DNA of 64,000 nt, from positions 1-64,000 of the forward strand of contig NZ_MSSW01000050.1 in assembly GCF_002150685.1 (NCBI RefSeq). Direction: 5' to 3'. This DNA comes from Algoriphagus antarcticus (lineage in GTDB: Bacteria; Bacteroidota; Bacteroidia; Cytophagales; Cyclobacteriaceae). The translations under genes and the position numbers were made by a program. The notes below the pieces were generated by a model. That model saw only the letters and a program-made list of their open reading frames with translations, made no database searches and was not told where the DNA came from. Positions 33,994 to 45,100 of this stretch are shown here, piece after piece (position 1 is the stretch's first letter; every line of letters begins with the position of its first letter).

Positions 33994-35386
33994 GCAAATT
34001 GTCCACAGCTCTACTGACACCTTCCACCAATCCTTCATAACCTCTCAAATCTTCTCCCCAATACGTCCTTTCGCTGAGAAGTTTGACCACAGTCTCTTGA
34101 GTAGAACCAAGCGCCCAAGCCGAATTGAACTCATCCATTAGCGTTGGATTGTCATTGACTGGAGTTTCTACCCCGTTATAATTTCCTTTATAAAAGACCA
34201 AAAGTGCGGCAAATGAAAGGATTAATTTTTCAGGCCATTCCTTTTTCAGCTCATAATAAGCAAGGATGGAAGGAAGCACCCGAACTTTGAATTTGGAGAT
34301 GCTATTCAGCGCAATCGACTTGAGTTCGTGCACGATAAATGGATTGGCAAATCGCTCCAAGACATCATTGGCAAACTGCTCCAGTTCTTCCTTTGGCATA
34401 TCGAGCGTAGGGATGATCTCATTGTAAATTGCCTCTTTCAGAAAAGATCCGATTTCTGGGTTTTCCACAGCTTCTCTTACAGTTCTTAAGCCTTTTAGGT
34501 ACCCATAAGGCACCATAGCCGTGTGTCCACCATTTAGGATTCTCACTTTCTGAGTTCGGAAAGGAGCGAGGTTGTCCACGAATTTCACATTCAACCCGGC
34601 TTTATCCAACGGGAATTCCTCTTTTACGGTGCCAGTATCTTCGATAGCCCAAAAATGATAAGGCTCCACCATCACGGCCATGTCATCTTTATATCCGATT
34701 TTCTCCTGAATTTCTTCGATAGATCCTTTAGGAAAACCAGGTACAATTCTATCCACAAGTGTATTGCAGAATGTGTTTTTCCAATCAATCCAATCAGAAA
34801 ACTCGGTTGGCAACTTCCAAAATGAAATATATTTTTGAATACATTCTTTCAATGCTTCACCATTCCCTTCGATCAATTCGCAGGGAAGGAATATCAGTCC
34901 TTTTGAAGCATCCCCATGGAAAGTTGTGAAGCGATGATAGAGCAAGGCAGTTAGCTTACCTGGAAATGTCTTTGAAATGCTATCTAAGGAAGAATCTGTC
35001 TGGTCAAAGACGATTCCAGCTTCTGTAGTATTGGAAACTACAAATCGTAAATCTGGATTTTCGCCCAGTTTCAGATATTCTTCATATTCCTCAAATACAT
35101 TAGTAATACCAGCTACACAAGTCACAAGTGTAGATTCCTGTACCAATTCCCCTTTTTTTAATCCTTTCTCTATCACATGAAATAGGCAATCCTGATCTTT
35201 CATTGGATTGTTTGCAGACTTGCTGTGTACCTGTACGATGTGAATATCGCCGTCAAAGATGTTTGCTTGATTTGACTTCTCAATCATCCAATCGGTAAAT
35301 CCGCGTAGGAAATTTCCATTTCCAAATTGAAGGATTTTTACAGGACGTTCTGAGGGAGCAAGTGTGGATTTGGAAAGAAGTTGCAT
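33983..35386 (-). CDS. uxaB: Tagaturonate reductase
   Basis: NADH-dependent reduction of D-tagaturonate to D-altronate in galacturonate breakdown. 467 residues of the long-chain mannitol dehydrogenase family: nucleotide-binding start KILQFGNGNFLRGFTDWM (about 17-35), then VRILNGGHTAMVPYGYLKGL (about 280-300) with the catalytic Lys/Asn/His region. UxaB rather than UxuB is preferred on overall pattern and because altronate dehydratase is encoded nearby (47987-49633). Last gene of the susC operon. Confidence 0.88.
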   Translation of the reverse strand: MQLLSKSTLAPSERPVKILQFGNGNFLRGFTDWMIEKSNQANIFDGDIHIVQVHSKSANNPMKDQDCLFHVIEKGLKKGELVQESTLVTCVAGITNVFEEYEEYLKLGENPDLRFVVSNTTEAGIVFDQTDSSLDSISKTFPGKLTALLYHRFTTFHGDASKGLIFLPCELIEGNGEALKECIQKYISFWKLPTEFSDWIDWKNTFCNTLVDRIVPGFPKGSIEEIQEKIGYKDDMAVMVEPYHFWAIEDTGTVKEEFPLDKAGLNVKFVDNLAPFRTQKVRILNGGHTAMVPYGYLKGLRTVREAVENPEIGSFLKEAIYNEIIPTLDMPKEELEQFANDVLERFANPFIVHELKSIALNSISKFKVRVLPSILAYYELKKEWPEKLILSFAALLVFYKGNYNGVETPVNDNPTLMDEFNSAWALGSTQETVVKLLSERTYWGEDLRGYEGLVEGVSRAVDNLLIS

Positions 35387-35410
35387 TAAAAGTAAGGGGT
35401 CTAAAGAGCG

Positions 35411-36445
35411 TTAGTTTTTCTGATGGTTGATCGATGAATTACGTATGATCAACTCAGGTTTTAGAATTGTTTTTTTGGGAATGTTATTAGTTTGATCTTT
35501 TTGGTTAAGGATTTCAAAGAAGGTTTCAGCCGTGATTTTTCCCATTGGAATACTTTTTTGATTCACAGTGGTAAGTGTGGGCTCTGTGAAAGAGGTAAAT
35601 GGCTCATCTCCAAAGCCAACTAATTTCACATCTTCAGGGAGTTTGTACCCATTTTCCTTCAAGACTTGCATTGCACCCATGATAGAATAGTCTGAAGAGG
35701 AAAATACAGCATCAAAGGGGATTTTAGCATCAATAACTTCTTGCATCGATGCTCTTCCATCTTCCAGTTGAAGCTTGCTAAAGCGAATCAATTCAGGATC
35801 CACAGGGATTCCATGCTTCAATAAGGCATCCTCATAGCCTCTTTTACGCTCCTTGTAAATATTGATATTCTGAGAATTAGAGAAATGCACAATTCGCTTG
35901 CATCCTTCATTGATCAAATGCTCAGTAGCCTGGAATGCTCCATAATGATCGTCAATCACTACTTGACTCACATCGAGCTCGTTTGTCACCCTATCGAAAA
36001 GCACCAAAGGGATTCCTTTTTTAAGTATTTTCTTAAAATGATCCACATTTTCAGTGGTTTTCCCCACAGATGCTATTACCCCATCAACTTGGGCATTTAG
36101 CAAGGCCTCAACAGTTTGTACCTCCTTTTCATAATCATCATATGACTGTGAAATCACGACTTTATAATTCAGAGAATTGGCTATTTCTTCGATGCCTCTG
36201 ATTACTGAAGAGAAGAAATTTCGATTTGCTGTAGGTACGACCACGCCGATTAGTTTGCTTCTGCCACTTCTCAGTGCCGAGGCTATATTGTTAGGCTGAT
36301 AGTTGAGCTCTTTGGCAACTTTTAATACTTTTTTCTTCGTAGCATCAGAGATCCTAGGGTTATTATTCAATGCTCTCGATACAGTAGAAGCAGTTACTTG
36401 GAGCTTTTCAGCGATATCGTGAATGGTGGCTTTCCCGTTTCTCAT
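35411..36445 (-). CDS. LacI-family transcriptional regulator of the uronate locus
   Basis: 344 residues: N-terminal helix-turn-helix (about 5-25, ATIHDIAEKLQVTASTVSRA) with hinge helix (NNIASALRSGRSKLIGVVVP), then a periplasmic-binding-like sensor domain (about 65-335). It lies inside the susC-uxaB gene set, 48 bases after kduD and 24 before uxaB. Palindromes with CAATCGATTG core upstream of susC, the VOC gene and uxaA fit LacI-type operators (central CG), so it probably represses the locus until a uronate or KDG-type inducer binds. The inducer is inferred. Confidence 0.93.
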   Translation of the reverse strand: MRNGKATIHDIAEKLQVTASTVSRALNNNPRISDATKKKVLKVAKELNYQPNNIASALRSGRSKLIGVVVPTANRNFFSSVIRGIEEIANSLNYKVVISQSYDDYEKEVQTVEALLNAQVDGVIASVGKTTENVDHFKKILKKGIPLVLFDRVTNELDVSQVVIDDHYGAFQATEHLINEGCKRIVHFSNSQNINIYKERKRGYEDALLKHGIPVDPELIRFSKLQLEDGRASMQEVIDAKIPFDAVFSSSDYSIMGAMQVLKENGYKLPEDVKLVGFGDEPFTSFTEPTLTTVNQKSIPMGKITAETFFEILNQKDQTNNIPKKTILKPELIIRNSSINHQKN

Positions 36446-36493
36446 TGCCTAATTTAATGTTGAAGAAAAATAATTTTGAAAGTGCTATGGTAA

Positions 36494-37279
36494 CTATTCA
36501 CCAGCTGGTTTACCTATTGTTGCGAGGATTCCCCCGTCCACATAGATGATTTGTCCATTGACGAAATCACTTGCTTGGCTGGCTAAAAAGACTACAGCAC
36601 CTCCAAGATCGTCAGGATTTCCCCATCGACCAGCAGGAGTTCTATTTATTATAAAGTCATTGAAAGGATGTCCGTCCACACGGATCGGTGCAGTTTGTTC
36701 AGTGGCAAAATAGCCTGGGCCGATTCCGTTCACTTGGATGTTATATTTGGCCCATTCGGTGGCGAGATTTCTCGTCAGCATCTTCAATCCGCCTTTGGCA
36801 GCTGCATAAGCACTTACGGTGTTACGACCAAGTTCGCTCATCATAGAGCAAATGTTGATGATCTTGCCTTGCCCATTTTTCACCATGGTTTTGGCTACTC
36901 GCTGAGAGACAATAAATGGTGAAACGAGATCTATATCCAATACTTTTCGAAAGTCTTCGGGATCCATTTCTAACGCAGGGACTCTTTGGATCATTCCCGC
37001 GTTATTTATCAAAATAGCTATTTCTCCTATTTCTTTTTCGATTTTTGAGATAGCTACATCTACAGCTTTTACATCACTTACATCGAATAAATAGGGGTGA
37101 GCTAGTATATCCTCATTTGCATATTCTTTAATTGCTGCCTCCATTTTGGTTGGAGTATGCCCATTGATGACTAATGTAGCGCCTTGGTGCGCAAGCGCTT
37201 TTGCCATAGCCATACCCAGACCATGAGTTGCTCCAGTGACAAGGGCAATCTTGCCTTTTAATTCAAAGTTAGGTTTCAT
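36494..37279 (-). CDS. kduD: KduD-type short-chain dehydrogenase
   Basis: Predicted 2-dehydro-3-deoxy-D-gluconate 5-dehydrogenase, which reduces 2,5-diketo-3-deoxygluconate to KDG. 261 residues with the classical SDR features: TGATHGLGMAMAKAL cofactor loop (about 15-29), NNAGMIQ (about 92-98), catalytic Ser and YAAAK (about 158-162), and a C-terminal FVNGQIIYVDGG. Gluconate 5-dehydrogenase is a close alternative, but it starts 1 base after the kduI stop, which strongly supports KduD. Confidence 0.88.
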   Translation of the reverse strand: MKPNFELKGKIALVTGATHGLGMAMAKALAHQGATLVINGHTPTKMEAAIKEYANEDILAHPYLFDVSDVKAVDVAISKIEKEIGEIAILINNAGMIQRVPALEMDPEDFRKVLDIDLVSPFIVSQRVAKTMVKNGQGKIINICSMMSELGRNTVSAYAAAKGGLKMLTRNLATEWAKYNIQVNGIGPGYFATEQTAPIRVDGHPFNDFIINRTPAGRWGNPDDLGGAVVFLASQASDFVNGQIIYVDGGILATIGKPAGE

Positions 37280-37280
37280 G

Positions 37281-38126
37281 TTATTTTAAATCTGAAGGTT
37301 TTACAATATCCATGTCGCCATAATCGAGATTTTCCCCAGCCATTCCCCAGACAAAAGTGTAATTGCTGGTTCCGGCTCCACTGTGGATAGACCAAGGTGG
37401 CGACAAAACTGCCTGATTGTTTTTCATCCAAATATGTCTTGTTTGCTGCGGTTCTCCTATGAAATGGCAAACCATCTGATCCTCAGGAAGGTCAAAATAA
37501 AGATATGCCTCCATTCTGCGGTCATGCGTATGAGCTGGGAATGTATTCCAGACACTGCCTTCTTTAAGCTCCGTGAGACCCATTTGAAGTTGGCAAGTCT
37601 GCACTACACTATTCACGATCAACTTTCTGATTTTGCGATGATTTGATGTAGTTAGAGAGCCTATTATTACTTTTTCTGCATCAGCCTCACTGATTTTTTT
37701 GGATGGATAGGTAGTGTGAGCTGGAGCAGAATTAAAATAAAATATAGGCTGATTAGTTTCACCTCCAGATTTAAAAGTTACTGACTTTGTGCCTTTCCCC
37801 AGATAAAGTGCTTCTTTATTTTCTAAAGTATAGGTCACTCCATCGGCAATAATTTCGCCAGTTGCGCCTATGTTTATAATCCCCAATTCTCTGCGCTCCA
37901 AAAAATATTCTGATTTGAGAGGATCGATGGTCTCTAGGTTTAAGTCTTTGCCGACGGGCAAAACTCCTCCTACAATCATACGGTCGTAGTGGGTGTAATT
38001 CATGTTGATTTGGTCTTCAACAAATAGATTTTCCATCAAAAAAGACTCACGCAATTCATCGGTGTCCATCTGCTTAAACTCACGTGGACTGACAGCATGT
38101 TGTATTTTATAGGATTGATTTTTCAT
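37281..38126 (-). CDS. kduI: 5-dehydro-4-deoxy-D-glucuronate isomerase
   Basis: Isomerises the ketouronate released from unsaturated uronic acids to 2,5-diketo-3-deoxygluconate. 281 residues, a zinc cupin: NTFPAHTHDRRMEAYLYFDL (about 195-215) carries the metal-binding His/His/Glu, with the last His in SPPWSIHSGAGTSNY. Start sequence RHAVSPREFKQ-like (IQHAVSPREFKQMDTDELR) is the KduI hallmark. Upstream of and almost touching kduD. Confidence 0.96.
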   Translation of the reverse strand: MKNQSYKIQHAVSPREFKQMDTDELRESFLMENLFVEDQINMNYTHYDRMIVGGVLPVGKDLNLETIDPLKSEYFLERRELGIINIGATGEIIADGVTYTLENKEALYLGKGTKSVTFKSGGETNQPIFYFNSAPAHTTYPSKKISEADAEKVIIGSLTTSNHRKIRKLIVNSVVQTCQLQMGLTELKEGSVWNTFPAHTHDRRMEAYLYFDLPEDQMVCHFIGEPQQTRHIWMKNNQAVLSPPWSIHSGAGTSNYTFVWGMAGENLDYGDMDIVKPSDLK

Positions 38127-38177
38127 GGAATGAAGGGTATTAGTTTTTTCTCCGATGAATCGGAATTTGATTTTATG

Positions 38178-39341
38178 TTATTCGAATTTTAGAATAAGTG
38201 GTGTTGCGAGTTTTTTGGAAAAATCCTTGAGATACTGATTCCATTCAGAAAGAGAAGAGAATTCTCCGGCTTTTTCCCAAGCAAAACCAGCGTAGTAACT
38301 GATTTTTTTAGTTGGCTTCAGGATTAAATAAATATGACTTTGGTCTGTGACGGCTGTTCTAACTGCAAGTTCTTGAAGGATATCCGCAGGATCGGCTACA
38401 ATGCCTGTTCCAAGCTTAGTGTCATCTATTGTCTCCCAATAGCTAATCCAACCTGCCTTTGGGTCAGAATTAACGTCCCCCGTGCCATCATGTAAGGTAA
38501 TTCCTGTAGTCAGATTTGGGACTGGACTATCACATTTTAAGCTTACTTCCATGTGATAAAGCTGGGATCCCAGATCGATCGAAATCCGCTTAGCTTCTTG
38601 TATTGTCGCTATTCCAGCCATCCAAGGTGCATAACTCACCTCGAAAATTGATCTCAAAGGGCCATTTGCCAGGATTTTATGACTGATGATGTTTTTTGAA
38701 ACATATAATGAATCATCAATCCAAATACCGACCCCACCGATTCCGCGACTATTTCCGACGTGATAAGGATCATACCCTTCGCCGCTATCTTTGTGATAAC
38801 TTCCGCCATCTACATATTTCTGATACCATTTGTCAATGATGGGATAATCCACCCGCTTCAGCCAAGCATCGATTCCGCTTGTGAGTGTACCGCCTGTTAA
38901 TTTTTCATCAGTTAGGCGTTGTGCTTCAGGACCGTAAGTCCTGAAAGCCACTTTGTCATTTTCCCAAGCAATGTCATCAATCCGCTCAGGGACAAATCTG
39001 GCAAAAGTTTTAATACCTGACTGGACTGCTTTATCCGCTTCATCGCTGAGGCTTATCTTATAGCTTTTGGTTTCCAGCTCTTTTATATCAGCCAGGAAAA
39101 GAAGTTCCTCATAGTGATCATCCTGATCTATATCCACCCACTGAATTAGAACTGGTCTCTGTGATTTTGACTCTTGAACTTGCAAGTGAGACGGATCAAA
39201 TTCCGCACCCAGCATTTTTTCAAGTTGGGCAAATGAGATACTAACCACTTCTTGCCTAGAAATGTCTAGTTTGTTTTCTACCCTGAAAGTTGGATCGGGC
39301 TGCAAGAACTGAAAGGCAACTAAAATCAGTTGAAAGATCAT
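38178..39341 (-). CDS. DUF4861 secreted protein
   Basis: 387 residues with a short N-terminal hydrophobic signal (about 1-14). Features of DUF4861 are visible: FEVSYAPWMAG, GIGGVGIWIDDSLYVSKN, HDGTGDVNSDPKAGWISYWE and a late AVTDQSHIYLILKP. The family is regularly encoded in uronate/pectin polysaccharide loci; a hydrolase or lyase-like accessory role has been guessed, but I know of no firm function. Lies between the GH88 gene and kduI in the operon. Confidence 0.82.
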   Translation of the reverse strand: MIFQLILVAFQFLQPDPTFRVENKLDISRQEVVSISFAQLEKMLGAEFDPSHLQVQESKSQRPVLIQWVDIDQDDHYEELLFLADIKELETKSYKISLSDEADKAVQSGIKTFARFVPERIDDIAWENDKVAFRTYGPEAQRLTDEKLTGGTLTSGIDAWLKRVDYPIIDKWYQKYVDGGSYHKDSGEGYDPYHVGNSRGIGGVGIWIDDSLYVSKNIISHKILANGPLRSIFEVSYAPWMAGIATIQEAKRISIDLGSQLYHMEVSLKCDSPVPNLTTGITLHDGTGDVNSDPKAGWISYWETIDDTKLGTGIVADPADILQELAVRTAVTDQSHIYLILKPTKKISYYAGFAWEKAGEFSSLSEWNQYLKDFSKKLATPLILKFE

Positions 39342-39379
39342 GTGTTATTTGTGGTTGTGCACCAATGCATTACTTGTTT

Positions 39380-40552
39380 TTATTGATCAGGATTTAGCAT
39401 TCTGTATCGCTTCAATGCTTCGAGGAAGTAATAATCTGCATAGCTGATCGGCGTGTCAATTTCCGAATCATGTGGTTTATGACCAGTGCTATGCATTAAG
39501 ATAAATCCTTGATTGGTTCCAGGCTTGGCCATATAAGCAGGACTACTAAGACTGGTTAGCATTTTTTCTGCTGCGGCAAAGTAATTAGCCCCGTTTTCAG
39601 AGTATCTGCTGAGCTCAAGTAATCCCGATGCAGCAATTGCGGCTGCAGAAGCATCGCGAGGCTCATTCGGAATATTAGGTGCATTGAAGTCCCAATAAGG
39701 AATCATGTCTTCTGGCAGATTGGGATGATTTAGATAGAAGTCCGCAATCTTTACCGCTTGTTCAAGATATTTTTTGTCTCCAGTCTCGCGATAAACCATC
39801 GTGAAACCGTACAAGGCCCACGCCTGACCTCTTGCCCACGCAGAATCGTCAGAGTAACCTTGGTGTGTTTTCTTAGCTTTCACATTTCCCGTGATCGTAT
39901 CATAATCCACTACATGATAGCTACTAAAATCCGGGCGGAAGTGATTTTTGATCGAAGTATCTGCATGCTTCACCGCCACTTCATAGAAGGTAGAATCTCC
40001 ACTGTATTTGGTAGCCCAGAATAACATCTCAAGATTCATCATATTATCTATGATCACAGGATATTCCCATGGGGCAAAATCCCAAGAGCGAATACTCCCG
40101 ATTGTTGGGTCAAACCGCTTAATTAACGTCTGAGATCCCTGCAGTAGAATTTGGGCATATTTAGGATTTTCTGTCAATCTTAACCCATTACCAAATGAAC
40201 AATAAAGCACAAAACCAAGATCATGGGTATGGGTATTGAACTTCACACTTTCGAGTCCTGCACTCCAGGCTGCGGCGGAATCTGCCCATTTTTGATCCTT
40301 GGTATAATCATACATGTACCACATACTACCCGGATAAAATCCGCTTGTCCAGTCTCTGGAGGGTACTACATTCAAGCTTCCATCTGGTTTGACTGACCGG
40401 GGAAAGGTTGATTTATCCGTGTGGTTTTTTAAACTGTAAGTTAATTGAGCTTCAGCGGTTTTCATGGTTTTGGGTACACTCAGATCTGCTGTGGATTTGC
40501 AGCTGCTGGCCAAAAGACATATACATGAACAGAGGAATAATAAATATTTCAT
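39380..40552 (-). CDS. GH88 unsaturated glucuronyl hydrolase, lipoprotein
   Basis: Removes the unsaturated uronic acid from the non-reducing end of oligosaccharides made by polysaccharide lyases. 390 residues with a lipoprotein signal (lipobox about LASSC, Cys18). Six-hairpin toroid features include VIIDNMMNLEMLFWA (about 168-182), with a candidate catalytic Asp, and YSDDSAWARGQAWALYGF (about 238-256), with the second Asp, both as in GH88. Cell-surface or periplasmic location fits its place behind susD. Confidence 0.92.
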   Translation of the reverse strand: MKYLLFLCSCICLLASSCKSTADLSVPKTMKTAEAQLTYSLKNHTDKSTFPRSVKPDGSLNVVPSRDWTSGFYPGSMWYMYDYTKDQKWADSAAAWSAGLESVKFNTHTHDLGFVLYCSFGNGLRLTENPKYAQILLQGSQTLIKRFDPTIGSIRSWDFAPWEYPVIIDNMMNLEMLFWATKYSGDSTFYEVAVKHADTSIKNHFRPDFSSYHVVDYDTITGNVKAKKTHQGYSDDSAWARGQAWALYGFTMVYRETGDKKYLEQAVKIADFYLNHPNLPEDMIPYWDFNAPNIPNEPRDASAAAIAASGLLELSRYSENGANYFAAAEKMLTSLSSPAYMAKPGTNQGFILMHSTGHKPHDSEIDTPISYADYYFLEALKRYRMLNPDQ

Positions 40553-40620
40553 TGACTAGGAAGTTATTGAAAATAGGATCGGCGAAAGCGTTTCGCCGAC
40601 CCATTTTTACAAAATAAGAA

Positions 40621-42126
40621 TTAATAACCCGGGTTATTCGGAGCCAAATTTGGATTGATTCTAAGCTCAGAATCTGGAATTGGCATCAGATAGTCGCGAG
40701 AAGGATCAAATGTTGGCTGTGGCTCAAGGCTATTGGGACCCAAGAAGACTTTTTCACCCAAATTTCTTCTCTTAATGTCATACCATCTTTTCCATTCGAA
40801 GGCAAATTCTAACCGACGGTCTTCGATAATCAAATCTATAAATTCAGGCTTACTCATGCTAGGCATTACATCAGCAGGGAAATCGACTTGCGTACCTGCC
40901 CAGTTTCTCGCCCGAGCTCGGATTTGATTGAGATATCCTGCAGCCTCGGCATTTGGGCCATTGATCTCAGCAGATGCTTCAGCTGCTATCATTAGTACTT
41001 CTGCATATCTGAAGTCGGCGATATTGTGATCCGAATATCTTCCTATTGCATTGGCATTGCCAGGGAGTTTTACCCACTTACCCACATGCGGTCTTGGTGT
41101 GGAGAAGTCTTTATATGGTCTTTTCACTCCATTGACTACTAGGGTGTCGACGAAGCTTACTTTCTTTCGGTAATCCCTTGCATCCCAAGTATCATAGACA
41201 GCTTGAGTAGGTACGGATACGCCGTAGCCACCAGTGAGATTTAATACTGCGAGCATGGGAACCAAAGAGTCATCATTTTGACCATTCGAACCACTTATTT
41301 GTCCTAAAAAGTCAAAAGCGAAAATGGTCTCTTTCAAATTATCTGCAATGTTAGCATTGAAATTATTTTCAAAATTGGCTTCCAAAGCATATCCGAATAG
41401 ATCTTTATTATCGATTACAAATTTTGCCTCAGTATAAGCTTTCTGATAATCCCCCAATGTCAAATAAACTGAAGCAAGATAGGAAGCCGCAGTACCTGCA
41501 GATGGTCGAGTACGAACATCATTCTTCTGTTTGTTTGGAAGCCACTGCTTTGCAAATTCTAGATCGGCAATGATCCCTTGATAGATTTCTGCTTCACTAG
41601 TTTTGGAAATCGTCTTCAAACTCGTCGGATCAGTAACTGGAAAGTTTATATAAGGAAGATCTCCAAATACTCTGACCAAGTGAAAATATGAGAATGCCCG
41701 AACAAATCTAGCCTCCGCAATCAGATAATTTATTTCATTGTCAGGAAGATCAAGGCTGATTCCACCAGCTTCGGCAGAGTTTGCGGCATTGATCGCTTGA
41801 AACCATTGTGGCCAAAATCTCCTGATCATCCCATTGTCGGAGTCCATATTGAAGTCATTCATTTGAATTCGTTCCGCTGAAGTAGCTCTGTTTCCGATAG
41901 TGATCATATCGCCTCTGAATTGCAAAGCGCAAATAAATTGTCGACCAAACAAGTTTTCAGAAGCGATCACCCCATAAGCACCTAAAACGGCGGTTTCGAC
42001 ATCTTTAGGAGTTTGGAAAAAGGTCTCTGGGGCAAAGACGCCGATAGGTTTTTCCTCCAAGTCTGCACAGGCACCAAGTCCTATAACTAGACCCAGAGAA
42101 ATAATTATTTTATGTAGATTTTTCAT
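40621..42126 (-). CDS. SusD/RagB-family glycan-binding lipoprotein
   Basis: Outer-membrane surface lipoprotein that lids the SusC channel and binds the oligosaccharide. 501 residues with lipobox LGAC (Cys19), helical TPR-like N-terminal half (AEARFVRAFSYFHLVRVFGDLPYI about 130-155, shown here in part as ARFVRAFSYFHLVRVFGD) and the C-terminal RagB domain with FIDLIIEDRRLEFAFEWKRW. It starts 20 bases after the susC stop. Ligand likely contains uronic acid, by context. Confidence 0.96.
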   Translation of the reverse strand: MKNLHKIIISLGLVIGLGACADLEEKPIGVFAPETFFQTPKDVETAVLGAYGVIASENLFGRQFICALQFRGDMITIGNRATSAERIQMNDFNMDSDNGMIRRFWPQWFQAINAANSAEAGGISLDLPDNEINYLIAEARFVRAFSYFHLVRVFGDLPYINFPVTDPTSLKTISKTSEAEIYQGIIADLEFAKQWLPNKQKNDVRTRPSAGTAASYLASVYLTLGDYQKAYTEAKFVIDNKDLFGYALEANFENNFNANIADNLKETIFAFDFLGQISGSNGQNDDSLVPMLAVLNLTGGYGVSVPTQAVYDTWDARDYRKKVSFVDTLVVNGVKRPYKDFSTPRPHVGKWVKLPGNANAIGRYSDHNIADFRYAEVLMIAAEASAEINGPNAEAAGYLNQIRARARNWAGTQVDFPADVMPSMSKPEFIDLIIEDRRLEFAFEWKRWYDIKRRNLGEKVFLGPNSLEPQPTFDPSRDYLMPIPDSELRINPNLAPNNPGY

Positions 42127-42146
42127 GAATTTTTTTGGTTTAGCGA

Positions 42147-45100
42147 TTAAAAACTAACATTTAGTCCTATTGTGTAGGATTTCGCATTTGGATAGCTGGC
42201 GTAATCAAGGCCAAGATTTCTATTGGACGCTGCACCACCACCGGAATTATAATTCACTTCCGGATCAAACCCTTTATACTCTGTGAATGTCAGGATATTT
42301 TGTGCGCTCACGTAGAATCTGGCTTTGGAGATAGACAGTTTTTCCAAAATACTGGAAGGCAAACTGTAGCCCAAAGAAATGTTTTTCAATCTGACATAGC
42401 TGCCATCAAAGACCCAATGAGAAGATACTCTCTGCGATCGCTGAAGGGTTCGCTTTGGTACATCTGTATCGGTGTTTGTAGGAGTCCAGCGATCTAGCGC
42501 ACGGGTAGTGGAATTGTTAGATCCTGATAGTGTTTCGATCTCAAGTAAACTGTAGCTCAAAATCTGATTGCCCTGAGAACCTTGGAAGAAGATATTCAGA
42601 TCGAAGCCTTTGAAGCTGAAGTCATTATTGAGACCCCAAATGAATTTCGCCTGTCCATTTCCAATCACGGTACGATCATCAGCATTCAAAGCCCCATTTG
42701 GATTGCCGGTAAGTGCGCCATTGGCGTCTTTTTCTCCATCAATATCCCTGAACTTTTCACCTCCAGCTACTTGCTCAAATCCGCCTCCTGGAAGGAAATC
42801 GTCACCTTGTTGGTAAACTCCGTCATAAACCCATCCAAAAAAACTACCAACAGGCTCGCCCACTCGCAGTATTTGAGTTTGTCCCAAACCGATCAAGTGT
42901 CCTGGTCCTGATCCGTAAAGGATATCATTTCCATCAGGTAGTTCGAGAACCTTATTTCGATTGATTGAGATATTGAAACTTGTATTCCACTTCAATGCTC
43001 CAGTGGTGTTTACCGTGTTTAAGGTGAATTCTATTCCTTTGTTTTCAACTTTTCCTAGGTTTTGAAGTTGACTTGAATACCCTGTGTATGTCGGTAGTGG
43101 AACTGAGAATAGTAGGTCCGAAGTAACACTTCTATAATAGTCTGCAGTTAGATTCAGTCGGTTGTTTAAGAAAGACATATCCGCTCCAAAGTCAAATTGC
43201 CTGGTAGTCTCCCAAGTCAAATCATCATTAGCTACGGTAGTTGGACGTACAGCATTTACAGCTACCCCGTCGATTATAGTATATGAGTTCGAAAACCTAG
43301 CGAGAGTCTGATAAGGTCCGATAGCTTGATTTCCAGTCAGACCATAACTTACTCTCCATTTAAAATCGGAAACGAAGTTGACATCTTTCATAAAACCTTC
43401 ATCCTTCATATTCCAAGCAAATGCACCGGAAGGGAAGAAAGCATATTTATTATTCTTGCTAAAGTTTGAAGAGCCATCATATCTCGCATTGACAGTAAAT
43501 AAATATTTGTCGTTGAAAGAATAATTGATTCTGCCAAAAACCGACTGAATTTGTGTTTCAGAAAAACCAGAACTTGGAATTTTCTGTACAGCACCACCTT
43601 GAAGGTTCCAAAAAGAAACTGAATTGGTAATAAATGACTGAGCTCCTGATGACCAGTCTGTATCATTCGATTTCTGAAATGAATAACCTGCCACAAAGTT
43701 GAATTTGTGTTTAGTATTCAGATCTAAATTATAGGTAAAGTAGTTTTCACTGATCAGATCTGTATTTTTGGATGCTCCGATTGTGGCATCTCCACCCACA
43801 TTGGCTCCCGCATAAAGAGTCGTGGGAACGAAGGTTCCAGTTCGATTATTATCAGTTCGGAATCCTAGTGTGGTTTTGAAGGAAAGATTTTTAACGATGT
43901 CATAATTCAAGTAAAAATTACTTTGAAAAAGATCGCCGATTGTCTCCTGTTGACGTTCGGTGGCTACTGCGAAAGGATTGTCAATAGGATCTCCGATTGA
44001 AGCCAGCGTGAAGGTTCCATCTTCATTTCTTACGGGAAGATCAGGCATAAATCGAAGTGCCGAGCCTACCACGCCGGCACCACCGGCACCACCAGATCCC
44101 TCTTGGGTGACTACTCCATCGCGACCGGTTCTTCTGGCTAGAAGGTTTACACCAACAGATATTTTGTCAGAAGCCTTGAAATTCAAATTACTTGTAATTG
44201 CATACCGCTCAAATCCTGAGTTGAGGATAATACCTTTTTGATCAAAAAATGATCCTGACACATAATAGTTAACCACGTCGGATCCACCGGATACGGATAC
44301 TTGATAATTTTGGATGCCGCCTGCTCTGAATATTTGATCCTGCCAATCAGTGTCAGCTCCATTGTCAACATAGTTGGGAATTACCTCCCGTGTGTAGTCC
44401 AAAAACTGATTTGCATTTAACATATCGATCCGATTGATTACTTCTTGGCTACTGTAGGAGGTATTGAAATCAACTTTTGCTTTGCCAATTTTCCCTCTTT
44501 TGGTAGTAACCATTATCACACCATTTGCACCTCTGGATCCATATATCGCAGTAGCGGATGCGTCTTTGAGTACTTCTATGGATTGAATATCTTCTGGAGC
44601 GGGTAAAGTACCACCGATAAATCCATCCACTACATAAAGAGGATCACTGCTCGCATTGATGGAGTTTCCACCTCGAATTCGAACTTTCAAAGATCCTCCT
44701 GGATCACCGTTATTTGACTGCACGCTTACACCTGCCGCACGTCCTTGGAGCGCTTGGGTAGCATTGGCTACAGGGAAGGCAGTAAGTTCCGCGGCTTTGA
44801 CGGAAGATACAGAGCCAGTCAAGTCACTCTTTTTTGTGGTGCCATATCCCACTACCAGCACCTCATCTAACTGGGAAATGTCAGTTTCAAGAGTAACGTC
44901 ATACATATTTGATGAATTGATAGCGATTTCTTTGGTTTGCATCCCTATAAAGGAAAACACCAAAACATCGCCTTCACCGGCTGATATGGAATAATTTCCA
45001 TCAATATCAGTGGTGGTGCCTAATGTGCTTCCTTTTACGAGGATACTAACGCCTGGCATAGTTTCTCCTGAATCAGATGTGACTTTACCAGTGATTAGCT